A stretch of 64,000 nt of DNA from Stromatinia cepivora. Lineage: Eukaryota; Ascomycota; Leotiomycetes; Helotiales; Sclerotiniaceae. The DNA is taken from positions 1 through 64,000 of the forward strand of contig RCTD01000028.1 of assembly GCA_014898415.1 (NCBI GenBank), written 5' to 3'. This document shows, in pieces, positions 36,563 to 48,338 of this stretch; the stretch's first letter is position 1, and each line of letters begins with the position of its first letter. The position numbers and the translations under genes are program-made. The notes below the pieces were generated by a model that searched no databases, had not been told where the DNA came from, and saw only the letters and a list, made by a program, of their open reading frames with translations.

Positions 36563-36919
36563 GTATTCTTTTTCAAAAATACTAAAGGAGTTTGATAAGG
36601 ATTAGATTATTAATCCTCGAAAATATTTAAATTATTATTTAAATAGAAGTAGTAATCTAAGTAAATATATATTAATATTGAAATAAAGATTATATTAAAA
36701 GATCTATTAGGTTAGATTAAAAAGTATTCTACTTCAAAAATACTAATTAAAATTAAAAATTATTATTAATAAATAAATAAAATAAAAAATAAGTCCTGAA
36801 TTAAATAAATTCCTTAGGTTCCAAAAAGAATTTTTTTTAAAAAAAATCTCTTTTTCATAAGAGATATTTAAGTGATAATTATATATTCAATTTTAGGTTA
36901 AAATAATAAAAATAATAAA

Positions 36920-36920
<1 letters not shown>

Positions 36921-36977
<57 letters not shown>
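36921..36977. repeat. (AAT)n microsatellite
   Basis: An uninterrupted AAT/ATA trinucleotide run. Its last TAATA is the target duplicated by the element that begins at 36978. Confidence 0.9.
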
Positions 36978-39376
36978 TGTTGGATTTTGGATCATACCGT
37001 ATATCTAAGCATGGGACTATACTATAATGGGATTAGCCTGCACGTGATTCTACCGAATCACACAACCTGTATAATAGCTTCTAGCCAGATAACCTTAGAA
37101 TAATAAGGCTTTTCCACCCACTCAATATGACTTGTTAACAGGTTATGAGCCCGGGCTCTGCGTATCACTGCGTAGTTTAGGGTTAGTCTTCCGGGGTGAA
37201 AGATCAAGTCCTCGATAGATCCGGCAGAGTAGACGAGCAAGGTCGACACAGCTGAGCGGGGAAGCCCGCTATACTAAATACATTGGCAGAGTTGAATCCC
37301 AACAACACAGCTAGAGCGGGGAAGCCCGCTATACTAAATATATTGGCAGAGTTGAATCCCAACAACACAGCTAGTGCGGGAGAGCCCGCTTTAGAAATTA
37401 CTCAGGCAGAAGATGCCACCTTTTTACACCCTTTTTCCGACAATTCGAGAGTCAACCGATTCCCTCGATATCTCCTTTTCTCTTTCGGAAGCCTTTTTTG
37501 CTTTATATCGATGGCAACGATAAGAAATAAGCACTCTGCAAAGCAAAGTAAGCCTTTCGAAACCTTTTCAGAACAAGATTCGAATATTCCTGTTCCTCGA
37601 ATACCTTCGATCCTTACACAGTTGATAGGTTCCCTGTAGAAAACCTAATAGGAGTGTTGGAGATTATGTTTCTAGTATAGTTTTTGGGGGAGCTATGAAA
37701 CCCATACTTGTTTTCGTTTTAGGCACTTTGGGGGGTTCGTTTTCAAGATCCATTGTATCCTTTTGTTCGGTCTCAGATGATTGTGGATTTACTTCGCTTT
37801 TGATCCTACTGAAATGGGCTTGTCAGCAAAATTTAAGACGGTCTTAAATTTTGCTCCTGGTACAGATTCAGGGTCTGCAGAAGTTGATTCTTAGGCTGGA
37901 ACCTCTGGAATGATGGATTCGATATCTGAAGTACCTTTGGAAGAAGATTCTTGGTTTGTCTTCTGGATATTATTATCTTCATCTTCATCGTATCCTATAC
38001 CATTTGTATTGGAGAGATATTACTGTTTTTTGTTTTGAGGAATAGCGCTTCCGTTCTGGGGGAGTGTTTTTTATATTCCTTTTGGGGATTCTCTATTAAC
38101 ATCCAACCCTTTCCCCAACCACCACCCCTTTATGTTGTTATTGATATCTTCGATATCTTCTTGTTCTTCTTTTTGTAGTTACGGCCGCCAGCTTCGCCAT
38201 CTTTTGACGCGTTGCCTATTGCGTATCACCTCAATACCACTTTGTTCTTACCCCCAGATCAGTGTTATTTTGTTGTATCTTCATATTCAACGCTTACAAC
38301 GATAACTACACTGACGGTCGTGGGGGAGAAGGAGAGTATCCCTGGTAAGGGAGCCGGAGGTGGAACCGAAGGCGACTACAGGAGGAGCCGGAGATGGAAC
38401 CAAAGAAGGAGACTGTATACCGGAAGATATACAGGGCGATATACTGGGAGGAGCGGACGACTACATTAGTAGTAGAAGGACGCGTATCCAAATAAGAGGA
38501 GTATTAGGCTCCGCTATATAGTATATGGAGACCACTAGATACCTAGCCAAGTGTGGTACTAGAGGTCGACAGATACTATAGCTTCCTGGAGCCGGTAGCA
38601 GCTTACCAGCTAGTATATGGAGATCATTAGTACCTAGACAAGTATAGTACTAGAGGTCGACAGATACCATAGCTTCCTGGAGCCGGTAGCAGCTTACCAG
38701 CTAGTATATGGAGATCATTAGTACCTAGACAAGTATAGTACTAGAGGTCGACAGATACAGTGGTTCCCTGGAGCAAGAGCTACTAGCTAGTAGCCTACCA
38801 GTCATCCTGGCTGGTAGCTAGTTATACTCTTGCTACGAAGGGAAGAGTTATGGGTATGACTCTATAGGATGTACTGTCCTATTAGAGAGAGGCGTCTGTA
38901 CTGCGGTGTAGGGCTGAAGGCTCTAGCCCAATACGGTTGGAGGATTGGGAGCAGGAGAGATGGATTTCCTTTAATTTTTATTATGAAAAGAGGGGTGCTG
39001 ATTATCCTTTAAAGATTATTATACTATCGTGGAGCGATTATTCTATTCGAATCTTGTTAGATCTTGGGTCTTAAAAGATCTAGCAAAGGAATGATCACTC
39101 AACGCCATTGGCTTTCTATTTTCAGGCTAACGTTGCTCAGCTCGGTTTAAACCAATTGTGGTATTTATAGTTTAGCCCTCTCTGCTTTTATATACGTTAC
39201 GCTCCTAGGGGAATATTGGATTTTGGATCATACCGTATATCTAAGCATAGGACTATACTATAATGGGATTAGCCTGCACGTGATTCTACCGAATCACACA
39301 ACCTGTATAATAGCTTCTAGCCAGATAACCTTAGAATAATAAGGCTTTTCCACCCACTCAATATGACTTGTTAACA
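36978..39376 (+). mobile_element. Complete non-autonomous LTR element, 2.4 kb (short 163-bp LTRs)
   Basis: LTRs at 36978-37140 and 39214-39376 are both 163 bp and differ at two sites, both G in the left copy and A in the right. TSD TAATA flanks the whole (36973-36977 and 39377-39381). The interior lacks any pol. It has an open frame 37283-37639 with no recognised domain, a 60-bp tandem repeat (37254-37400, 2.4 copies, contributing AELNPNNTA repeats to that frame) and a 91-bp tandem repeat (about 38520-38760). It inserted into the A+T-rich gag-bearing element. Confidence 0.85.
37141..37155 (+). promoter_or_regulatory. Primer-binding site matching initiator tRNA-Met anticodon stem
   Basis: GGTTATGAGCCCGGG abuts the 5' LTR. 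It is the exact reverse complement of CCCGGGCTCATAACC; the core GGGCTCATAACC is the near-universal anticodon arm of eukaryotic initiator tRNA-Met. This marks the element as a copia-group dependant. Confidence 0.7.
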
Positions 39377-39544
39377 TAATAATATATTTTATTTCAGGTT
39401 AAAATATTTGATAAAAATAATTATAAAAATCAAATTAAATTCAACTTTCTTTTCGAAAGAATAAGAAATATCTATAATATTAAATTGAAATATAAAAATT
39501 TATATTTTTATATTAAATATTATTTTAAAGAGGATATTTATTAA

Positions 39545-39693
39545 GGGGGAGTGTTGTAATTTAATAAATATCATTTTAAATACTTCAAAATATTAATTGA
39601 AAAAAGGAATTAATATTTTTAAGAAAAATATCTCTTTATAATAAAATAATAATATTTTAATAAATTTAAAGAAATTTCATATTTTCTTTATAT
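39545..39693 (+). mobile_element. Probable polypurine tract and start of an A+T-rich 3' LTR
   Basis: AAGGGGGAG is followed at 39552 by TGTTGTAATTTAATAAATATC, the expected arrangement of polypurine tract and LTR start. Composition matches the gag-bearing element at 34.7 kb. The LTR is interrupted at 39693 by the next insertion and seems to resume at 42186. Its 5' partner was not found. Confidence 0.4.
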
Positions 39694-42180
39694 TGTTACG
39701 AACCTCAACTACGAAACTAAGGCTAGCCGAAAGCGGGCCGAATTGTACGCTAGTTTGAAGAGTTTTCACCTATATAGAGGGGAATTCTTCAATACCATTA
39801 GAAAGAAAGTAATGAAAAGTTTTGATTCTAAACCCAAACCTACTGTTATTCGAAATTAACCGATTCTTTGCTGTGATTCTCACAATTCTTTTCATTCACC
39901 CTTGAGAGCAACTCGTCGATTAATTTTGGGAATAACCTCATTTTTTTGATTCATTCGAACCTTCGAAAAACCTTCGAAAACCCTTCGAAAACCTTTCGGA
40001 ATATTATCGAAAACCTTCGAAAACCTTTCGAAATTTACCTTCAAAACACATACGAATTTGACCTCAAAACGAACCTTCGAAAACCCTTCGAAATTTACCT
40101 TCAAAACATATACGAATTTGACCTCAAAACGAACCTTCGAAAACCCTTCGAAAATTACCCTCAAAACACATACGAATTTAGCCTCGAAACGAACCTTCGA
40201 AAACCCTTCGGAATATTGTCGAAAAACCTACCAAAATACTACGAAAAACCTTCGAATCAAGAAAATCAAGAAAATCAAAAAAAAAAGGAATTGAAAAGAT
40301 TTATTCGAAAGATATGAATACGATATACGAGCCGAACCCTACCCTATTTTACGAAATTCGAAAGCGAATCCTTAAATCACACAAATCATTCAAACAAAAG
40401 GACGAAAAAACGAAAGCATATGGAGAACCTTCGGGATCCCATCGGAAAAGTGAAGAATTTGAATATAAAAGTTGTTGGAAAAGTTGAAGATATTGAAAGT
40501 TGAAGATATTGAAGTTGAAATGATGATGATGAAGCCTTTGGTACTACCCTTGAGGAGTACAATGAGCGGATTCATATATGATAATGATGATGATGAAGCC
40601 TTTGGTACTACCCTTGAGGAGTACAATGAGCGGATTCATATATGATAATGATGATGATGAAGCTTTTGGTACTATCGTTAAGGAATACAATGGTATTACC
40701 CTTAAAGAGTACAATGAGCGAATTCATATGCGATACTAGCCGCATTTCTGTTTCAAACAGAACCCTGGCGGAATGCTTGAAGCCTCTTCCCTTTGACGGA
40801 ATGCCAGGCCTCTTCCAAAAGGAGGGGTGAAGCTAGCCCTTGTGTGATTCTAGAGGATCACTGGTGAAAACTGGTTGCAAACAGTCGGATCCATGTCGGA
40901 AAGCTAGCATATTAGCTGAAGACGAAACAGTATTTATATTGGAGTCATCATTTTCTTGATGCAAATTTGAATCGATGTATTGATGGATATAATGTATTTT
41001 GTGTTTCAAGTTTTAAAAGAAAAAGCAAGTTAAAACCCCCCCCCTTTTATTATTTACCGAACCTACAGAATCATTGAAATCGACGAGGACGTCGATCCAA
41101 AAAGGGAGGCATCAATATCCCCTACTTATCACATTAGAAAGCATACCAAATCGAAAGCATACCAAATCGAAAGCATACCAAATCGAAAGCATACCAAATC
41201 GAAAGCATACCAAATCGAAAGCATACTAAATCGAAAGCATACCGAACCCAAACCAAAAGCATACCGAATCCAAATCGAAAGCATACCGAATCCGAATCAA
41301 AAGCATACCGAACCCAAACCAAAAGCATACCGAATCCAAATCGAAAGCATACCGAATCCGAATCGAAAGCATACCTATCGAAATCGTATCGAAATCGTAC
41401 CAAAATCGAATTGAAAGTGGATCGAAAATGAATATACATACAGGGGTTTTTAAGTGATATTGAAGAGTTTTCAAAGAAATGAGAATGCTGAACTTCATAA
41501 AATGAAGATGTAGGCATTATAATTTCATTATTGAAGGAATTATTATGGATTTAGTCGTTGTATGGAGTTCTCCATTGGAGTTTCAGCTCGGCCGACTATT
41601 ATAGAGTTAGGAATGGAGGAATTAGAAGAATTGAAAGGATTTCGATGGATCTACGATGGTTCTACGAAAGGGCATACAACACAATATCGATGGTTCTACG
41701 AAAAGGCATACAACACAATACGATGGTTCTACGAAAAGGCATACAACACAATATCGATGGTTCTACGAAAAAGCATACAACACAATATCGATGGATCTAC
41801 GATGATTTTACGAAAAGGCATACAACACAATACAATGGTTTTACGAAAAGGCATACAACACAATATCGATGGTTTCACGAAAAGGCATACAATACAACAT
41901 CGAATGATATTAGTTTTGATTGGATATTTCAAGTTAAATAGTTTCATTTCACAGGCTTTCGAGGACGAAAGCCTCGGAAAGGAAGGCTCTGTTACGAACC
42001 TCAACTACGAAACTAAGGCTAGCCGAAAGCGGGCCGAATTGTACGCTAGTTTGAAGAGTTTTCACCTATATAGAGGGGAATTCTTCAATACCATTAGAAA
42101 GAAAGTAATGAAAAGTTTTGATTCTAAACCCAAACCTACTGTTATTCGAAATTAACCGATTCTTTGCTGTGATTCTCACA
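39694..42180 (+). mobile_element. Young non-autonomous LTR element, 2.5 kb, with apparently identical 191-bp LTRs
   Basis: LTRs at 39694-39884 and 41990-42180 are both 191 bp, and I see no difference between them. TSD TATAT flanks the element (39689-39693 and 42181-42185). The LTR opening TGTTACGAACC and the GAGGACGAAAGCCTCGGAAAGG stretch before the 3' LTR resemble fungal Ty3/gypsy elements. The interior encodes no gag or pol; it is built from tandem arrays: a 60-bp unit (about 40012-40215), a 64-bp unit (40519-40710), a 16-bp GAAAGCATACCAAATC unit that grades into longer units (41137-41375), and units of about 33 bp with TTCTACGAAAAGGCATACAA (41640-41900). It must be mobilised by another element's proteins. 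Confidence 0.85.
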
Positions 42181-42645
42181 TATATTCTTTAATATAAAAT
42201 TCATAAATCATTATGAATCTTCAAATATTATATTTGAATTCATATAATACTATTAATACTATAATTATATGATTCGTACTACGATTATATAATATTATTC
42301 GTACTACGATCATATGATATTATTCGTACTACGATCGAAATCATCGATACAGGGGTATTCAAATAAAGAAATGTTGGAGGTCACGTATTTGAAGGTGATA
42401 AACCTTATAATTGGGAAGTAGTGGTTCGGAGACTATAATGGAATAAGCAAATATCAAGTTATAATAGTAAAAGTTGAATAGTATAGTGATATTGTATATA
42501 ATATTAGAGTATAGATTCTTAACCTTTAATATTAAGGATATGATCTTTCTATATACCCCTTCCGAATTCTTTTATATATTAATGCTTTATTTTTATTTTT
42601 CGATTTGAATAAAGACTCATTATTTTAATTATCTTGATTAGTATT

Positions 42646-42936
42646 TGTCAGAGTCACGAGTGGCAGGGGATCAATTAGTCCTAAAACAGCTATGGAACTT
42701 TTCATTATCCTTTTCTAACTAGAAGAACCTCTTTCTTTTAAGTCCAATAAAGAGCGATATCGGAACGATAACAAACCGCCGATCATATATTAGAGTTTAA
42801 TAAATGCAGAGATTTTACAGAGTTTTCTAATCAGTCGACGGCAGACCGCCGGTTGTACGCTTGCCTTTAACAATGAAGCCGCTTCCTTGTAGAGATTCCT
42901 AGCTTTACTAGCAACATCCTTCTAACAACCGTAACA
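42646..42936 (+). mobile_element. Solo LTR, family gamma (291 bp)
   Basis: It starts TGTCAGAGTCACGAG and ends AACCGTAACA, with TSD GTATT at 42641-42645 and 42937-42941, inserted into LTR alpha. Orientation is arbitrary because no internal region is attached. Confidence 0.75.
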
Positions 42937-42952
42937 GTATTATAAGGGTTCT

Positions 42953-43261
42953 TGTCACGGAAAGCCTTGTGATCCCCTGTATCTTATGAAGGATCAAAGC
43001 GTATGCTTTCCAATCGGAATGAAGGATCTACTAGCCCTTACCAATCTACCAATTGATAAGGTGATCCTGATATCCTAATAAACAAAGATCTAGCCTAATT
43101 AAGGTGCATATCGGCTAGATAACCACTCATTTGTTCTATATATACAGCTCTTGATTCATATAATCAAGGGCAAGTCATTCAATTCTTTTACTCTACCAAT
43201 CACGTGTACCACCTATTCCCCGATCCCTGAAAGTGCTCTGTAATCATACTATCCCGTGATA
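42953..43261 (+). mobile_element. Solo LTR, family beta (309 bp)
   Basis: It starts TGTCACGG and ends CCGTGATA, with TSD GTTCT at 42948-42952 and 43262-43266. The final 130 bp or so match 15804-16132. The TA (not CA) end occurs in both copies. Confidence 0.75.
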
Positions 43262-43818
43262 GTTCTTTATTCGAATGATCCTGGTATTCGATTAGTTTAG
43301 GTTTTTTTATTCGAATATCTATGAATTCGATAATTTTGTATATACTAATGAATTCGTAGAGTTCGAATTCGTATTCGTATGTTGATCAATTAGGTTGATT
43401 TAATTAATTTGGTCAATTAAATCAACCAAATTGACCAAATCGACCAAATCGATCAAATCGACCAAATTGATCTAATTGATCAAAATGACTTAGTTGATCT
43501 TATTTATCGTATTGATCTTATTATTTAAAATGAATATAATATATAAATCGATTAAGTCGATTTGATCAAATTGATCAAATTGACCAAATTGACCAATTTG
43601 ATGTAATCGGTTTAATTGATCGTATTGGATATATTATTCTTATTATTCGGAATGAGTATAATCTATATATATATATAGGTCTTTATATTATGAAGTGATT
43701 AATAAAAGTTATTTATTATTCAATAACAACAACAATATTGAAATATATTCTTAATGGAATCAAAGATTGTTATTTTGTAATTGAGGTTTTAGTTTTTTCT
43801 ATTATACATCATCCAAAA

Positions 43819-43968
43819 TGTCACGAGATACACGTGATCGCGTCCGATCGGGCTAGTACGGTACTAAGCTCCGAGCCGATCATATATATAGCTTCGTAGC
43901 ACACTCTCTTTAGCTCTGTAGCTTTTAATTCTAAGGTTGATCTCTAAACGCTCGTTGGGTTCGTCACA
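43819..43968 (+). mobile_element. Solo LTR, family delta (150 bp)
   Basis: It starts TGTCACGAGATACACGTG and ends TTCGTCACA, with TSD CAAAA at 43814-43818 and 43969-43973. The string GTAGCTTTTAATTCTAAG is shared with the LTRs at 61.8 and 63.5 kb, so the families are related. It contains a TATATATA box. Confidence 0.75.
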
Positions 43969-46900
43969 CAAAATACAAGATAAACCTTTCCGTTGATTTT
44001 TTGATGATTGCTGATGATGAATGTGAAAGATCTAAATTTTAAATATTATGATTGTTTAAAGCCTTAATGCAAAATTCCAATGGCGCCCCACTTACAAAAT
44101 CTGTTTATTAGTATTCTGATTATATCAATATCCTAATCACTTTTCCAACATAATATCATTTTCAAGATCAATTATATTATTACAAATCAAATTAATTAAA
44201 ATTATTTAGAATTATATATATATAATATTTCTATATTATAATTGAATTTGCTATAGTTATTATAACGCTATATAATTATTGGTTTTTTTTATCAAAATTT
44301 CGATTTTTATATATATTTTATATTATCCGCTTCTTTATTTTTTTTAGGTTAAAATATCTAATATATTTTTTACAATAAATATAATTCTTTAATGAATATA
44401 TATTTTCTTAATTCTTTAATATTTATTAAAAGCTTTATTATATTTCTAAAGATTACGGTTTTCTGTTTTTATTGAATCAATTCTATCACTTTTATACAAC
44501 TTTTAGATTTACAATCTGATCCTTATCTATAATTAGATTTTAATCTTTAATTCAAAAGATAACTTCAATTGAGAACAGCTTCAATCGAGAACAGCTTCAA
44601 TCGAGAACAGCTTCAATCGAGAACAGCTTCAATCGAGAACAGCTTCAGAAGTTACAGTTTTTTTATCGACGATCTATTTATTAATTTTGTCTTAATATCA
44701 AAGGCTAATTAAATATAAGATATAAATATTTAAAGATAAAATACAATCTGGGCTTCTCAAAGGAATATACTATATAAACGAAATAATAGAAATATCTCAA
44801 TGGTTTAATATATTCAAGGGATTTGTCAATTTGGATATCGACATTATTTATGATACCAGAGTCTGTGAATTTTTCAAGAAGGTAATGTGATTGAAAGTCC
44901 TTGAACGAAATGAATTCCAGCTCAAAAAGAGATCAGTAGGGTTTCTTGGGAGATTGAGCTAGGTTCTGAATGAATCCGGCCCTTCTATATCACTTTATAC
45001 TGAGGCCATAATTGAAATAGGATTAGAAAGTCATGAATATAAAGGTGATAGCTGTATTGGGATTAGAAATAATGTTTAGCTCTGTCATTATGTACTTTGC
45101 AAGGTCAACATATTCATAAATCTACTCTTTCATAGAAATACTTCATCTCGATGATGGATGTTGAATTCTCAGCACATGTAAACCATTCTCCACCCCCCCC
45201 CTTCTCTCCCAAACCCAAATTGGGTTCGGGGGGGAGTGGCGTATTGGGGACATCCTGCTGGGTATGGAAGATGCTTCGTTGATGGGGGGTACCGATGGTA
45301 TCTTGGCGATGTGAACAAGGTATTAGATACTCCAAAATTGGAGTAGAGTACGAGGGGTGTAGCTTAACTTTTGGGATTCAACATCTTGACTCAGTTTGAC
45401 TCACTTGGAGTTCAACATCCGATAAATTTGACATTGGTTGTTTGTGGATATTAGATACTGAATTAAAATCAGATTTCCCAATAGCTTTCAAAGTTTCTCT
45501 CCAAGTATGATGCTGGTTGTTTCCTTTAATTGTCCACCTGTCTTCCAGTCCCTGTCAATTGTTCAAGCATCTTTTTCGGCAAGACAGATGGATCCAATAT
45601 CCACGATGGTGTGGTGTATAGGGTTGGCAAATATTCATGGATGATATCGCTATCCTTCACATCAAAGAATGATTCCAAATCGATAAAATTCTGTTTCTGA
45701 ACTGATTTTCCATCTCTTATTTATTCTTTAATTGATATCTTTATATATTCGAAATCGATAATCCTTATATTTTTGTTCTTTGGGTGCTATATAAGATTTC
45801 TAAATTCAATATTTTTATAAAATATACTTTTGCTTCTAATAACTTTTAAAGCCTTTTTGTATTTCCAATATATAATATCGTTTTTAACATCGGTATCTTT
45901 CAAATATCGAAACCTCTCTAGAAATTCGAGTGTAATCCTTTAATACATTACCTCATCTTCATTCTTCCAACAGATTTCTCCAAAGCATTTAGGAATATAA
46001 ACGCTTTATAAAGATATGAAATGCTTATAAGTACCAAGTTCAATTTTATTATCCTCAAACTCCTTGATAATAAATATCTTGGGAAGTTTCGAATTGTTGT
46101 CGTTGTCGGTATCTTGATCTTGATCTTAATCTTTGGCTGAAAGATACCGACAGTAACTTTTATAGTAACAGTCTTTGAATTCGAAATATCAAGATTCGCT
46201 TGCTGATCACCTTCGTTTCACAAAGTTCGGATTTGTAGTCCGCTGCAAGAAATTGAACTTGTAGAACTTTGTGCTGCTCGTTTGTATCTTCTCTCATTCC
46301 GTTGAACATTTGGCCTTTAAGGTAGACAGATGGGAAGGGTGGTGATGGTGGTAGATCAGAAGTTCTCATGATAACCATCATTAATTATTATACAGTTCAA
46401 ATAGAAAAAGAGTAAAGAGTGAGCTTGAGAAGAAGAAGTCTTTTTTCCAAATAGAAGTAAAATAGTACAAGAAAACAATAATCAACGGGAATATACATAA
46501 AATAACCGAACAAACCAATTATAGACTTTATTCTTTTATTCTTTTCGATTCGCTGAGATTCTTAATATTTCATTCCAGTTTTATTTTTGAATTTCATTTT
46601 TTGTTCATCATGAGTTGTATAGTGGTTTCAAGAGTTGGTTTCGAGGTTGTGACAGCCCTAGTAAGAACCCTTAACTGCAAAATGTATTTGGATGGAGAGT
46701 GCGTGAGATAGGATTCAATATGGTTTGTGGTTTGTGGCTTGTGACTTGTGGCTTATGGATAAGATGCTCACTTGTCTAGGAATGAAAGATAGTAGTGCAG
46801 ATGGTATGAGTAGAGGTAGAGATCTAGATCCAGTAAATGTGTGATAATATGATTCTCCTTTTCCATTGTAAAAATTGCGGCATGTGAATCTTGCGAAGAA

Positions 46901-47114
46901 CTGCACAGGGTACATTTTGTGCTCTTTATGCCACTCAGATGCTTACATTGAGAGACAAACTTTTAATTGGTCTGGATACACTATAATATGTTGTGTTGCT
47001 GCATATTTTTCTTTACGCTTTTAGAATATTTATATAGTTTGGATCTTTAGCCTCCGAATATATCAAAGTTTATTCTTTAAATACGTCGTTATCAGTCAAC
47101 TTCTCAGAATAGTC
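43969..47114. other. A+T-rich gene-poor stretch
   Basis: No coding region is supported. Frames at 45114-45335 and 46160-46381 (minus) are short and match nothing. A small minisatellite lies at 44563-44642. The last 100 bp or so are the upstream region of the kinase-like gene. Confidence 0.4.
44563..44642. repeat. 16-bp minisatellite, five copies
   Basis: The unit CTTCAATCGAGAACAG is repeated five times head to tail; only the first copy differs (T for C). Confidence 0.9.
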
Positions 47115-48338
47115 ATGACACAAAGATTCTTTTTCGAGGGGTTTCAGTGGTCTACAATCGAGGAACATGATGATGATGATGAAATTATCAAATTTCAAGT
47201 ACGCTGTTTTGGTGCTGAGTTCGAAATTCAATATCGACCACAAAATTTATCCCTTTCACCATATCTCTTGGAACAACATTACAGCTCTCTTGCTCTTATG
47301 AGAGCAAACGAAATTGGGGATAATCGAGATGCCGAAAAAGCTTTAGAAGAGATTCATCGTCTTAAGAAACCATTCGAGGAGCTTATGACTCAATTAGCCC
47401 CAGACCCATTACCTTCGATCGATTATTTATCCGATTATCTCTATGCACCAAGATTACTTCTCCAAGCAATAGCAGCGACCCAGGATAGCACAGTTATTCA
47501 ACCACATTTCAAAGGACAATTGCCCCGACAAATAGTATTGCCTCCAGGTCAAAGTATGTGTGCTCGAGATAAAGAGCTGATAAAATCAATAAAACACTCT
47601 TCCTCGCGTCAAGTACAGCTTATACCGACCTCGTCAGACCCAGAACAACATCCATGTATTCGAGGTCCAACCAAGGTTATTGCTGCGGATGGTGCGGTAT
47701 GCTACTACAAGGATTTGCCCCCATGGCTGACACCTGTGGGAACATTGCGAAGGGGGGGATCGTGGATACACATGGAGATTTCAGCTGCTATCAAAGCAAA
47801 GAAGCTTCGCCCCGATATACGAATTTGCCGTTTGCATAGTGTTGTTGTCGATGATGATTGTGAAAACTTACAGCATTGGTTCATTGCCCCAAAGGAGGAG
47901 TTGGTTACTAAATGGGCGGATGATGGCTACGATATTTGAACACCTGAGCAATATGCAAATCCGAATCATAGCAAAAAGCGCTTGATGGGTATGTTGCTTC
48001 ACTATATTGAAAATAAAGGTACACTTGAAGAGATAGTGCCTTGGTCTGATTGTCCAAATAAGTATCGACGCTGTTGGATTACTAAGCTTGAAGATTTTGT
48101 TAAAAAGCTGCATGCTGCAGATATAGTATGGGGTGATGTTAAACCAAACAACGTATTGATTGATCAGAATGATCAATTGTGGTTTATCGATTTAGAGGGC
48201 AAGTATACACCTGGTTGGATTGATGAGGTCAATAGAGACAGCCAAGAGGGGGATTTGCAGGGAGTTAAAAGGATCAAGGAGTGGTTGGCTAAACGTGGTG
48301 AGAAGCCTCTTGATCGTATTGATTCTCGAAACAATTGA
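47115..48338 (+). pseudogene. Kinase-like (APH/PKL fold) fungal protein with one in-frame stop
   Basis: One frame runs from the ATG at 47115 to the stop at 48338 (407 codons), broken only by TGA at 47937-47939 (codon 275). The downstream part carries kinase C-lobe motifs: VWGDVKPNNVLID (catalytic-loop Asp341, Lys343, Asn346) and WFIDLEG (metal-binding Asp359, DLEG in place of DFG). The N-terminal 150 residues are helical with no clear glycine loop. Large families of such degenerate kinase-like proteins occur in Leotiomycetes; substrates are unknown. I see no convincing intron that would remove the TGA, and the residues on both sides (GYDI / TPEQYANPNHSKK) look contiguous, so a nonsense mutation (from TGG or CGA) is the simplest reading. 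Readthrough is possible but unsupported. Confidence 0.65.

Larger units (their letters stand above)
42372..43734 (-). mobile_element. LTR, family alpha, with two younger LTRs nested inside
   Basis: It begins TGTTGGAGGTCACG and ends CAATAACAACAACA. Without the two nested insertions it is about 755 bp. Its left flank is AGAAA, the reverse complement of the TTTCT on the left of the opposite LTR at 32437, and its left neighbour is an inverted LTR-alpha interior (about 42330-42371). Confidence 0.8.

Noticed and set aside
37141..37155. Initiator tRNA-Met gene
   Set aside because: Only the anticodon arm is matched, directly beside an LTR; no acceptor, D or T arms follow, so it is a primer-binding site.
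37170..37190. Telomere-like TTTAGGGTTAG string
   Set aside because: A single partial unit inside a retro-element; no tandem TTAGGG array is present anywhere in the window.
39892..40317. Overlapping ORFs on both strands with repeated Phe/Glu/Lys peptides
   Set aside because: They arise from a 60-bp tandem repeat (a multiple of three) inside a non-autonomous element, not from selection on a protein.
41134..42155. ORFs of 90 to 197 codons in both directions
   Set aside because: They are translations of tandem repeats inside the same element; the longest one even runs into the LTR.
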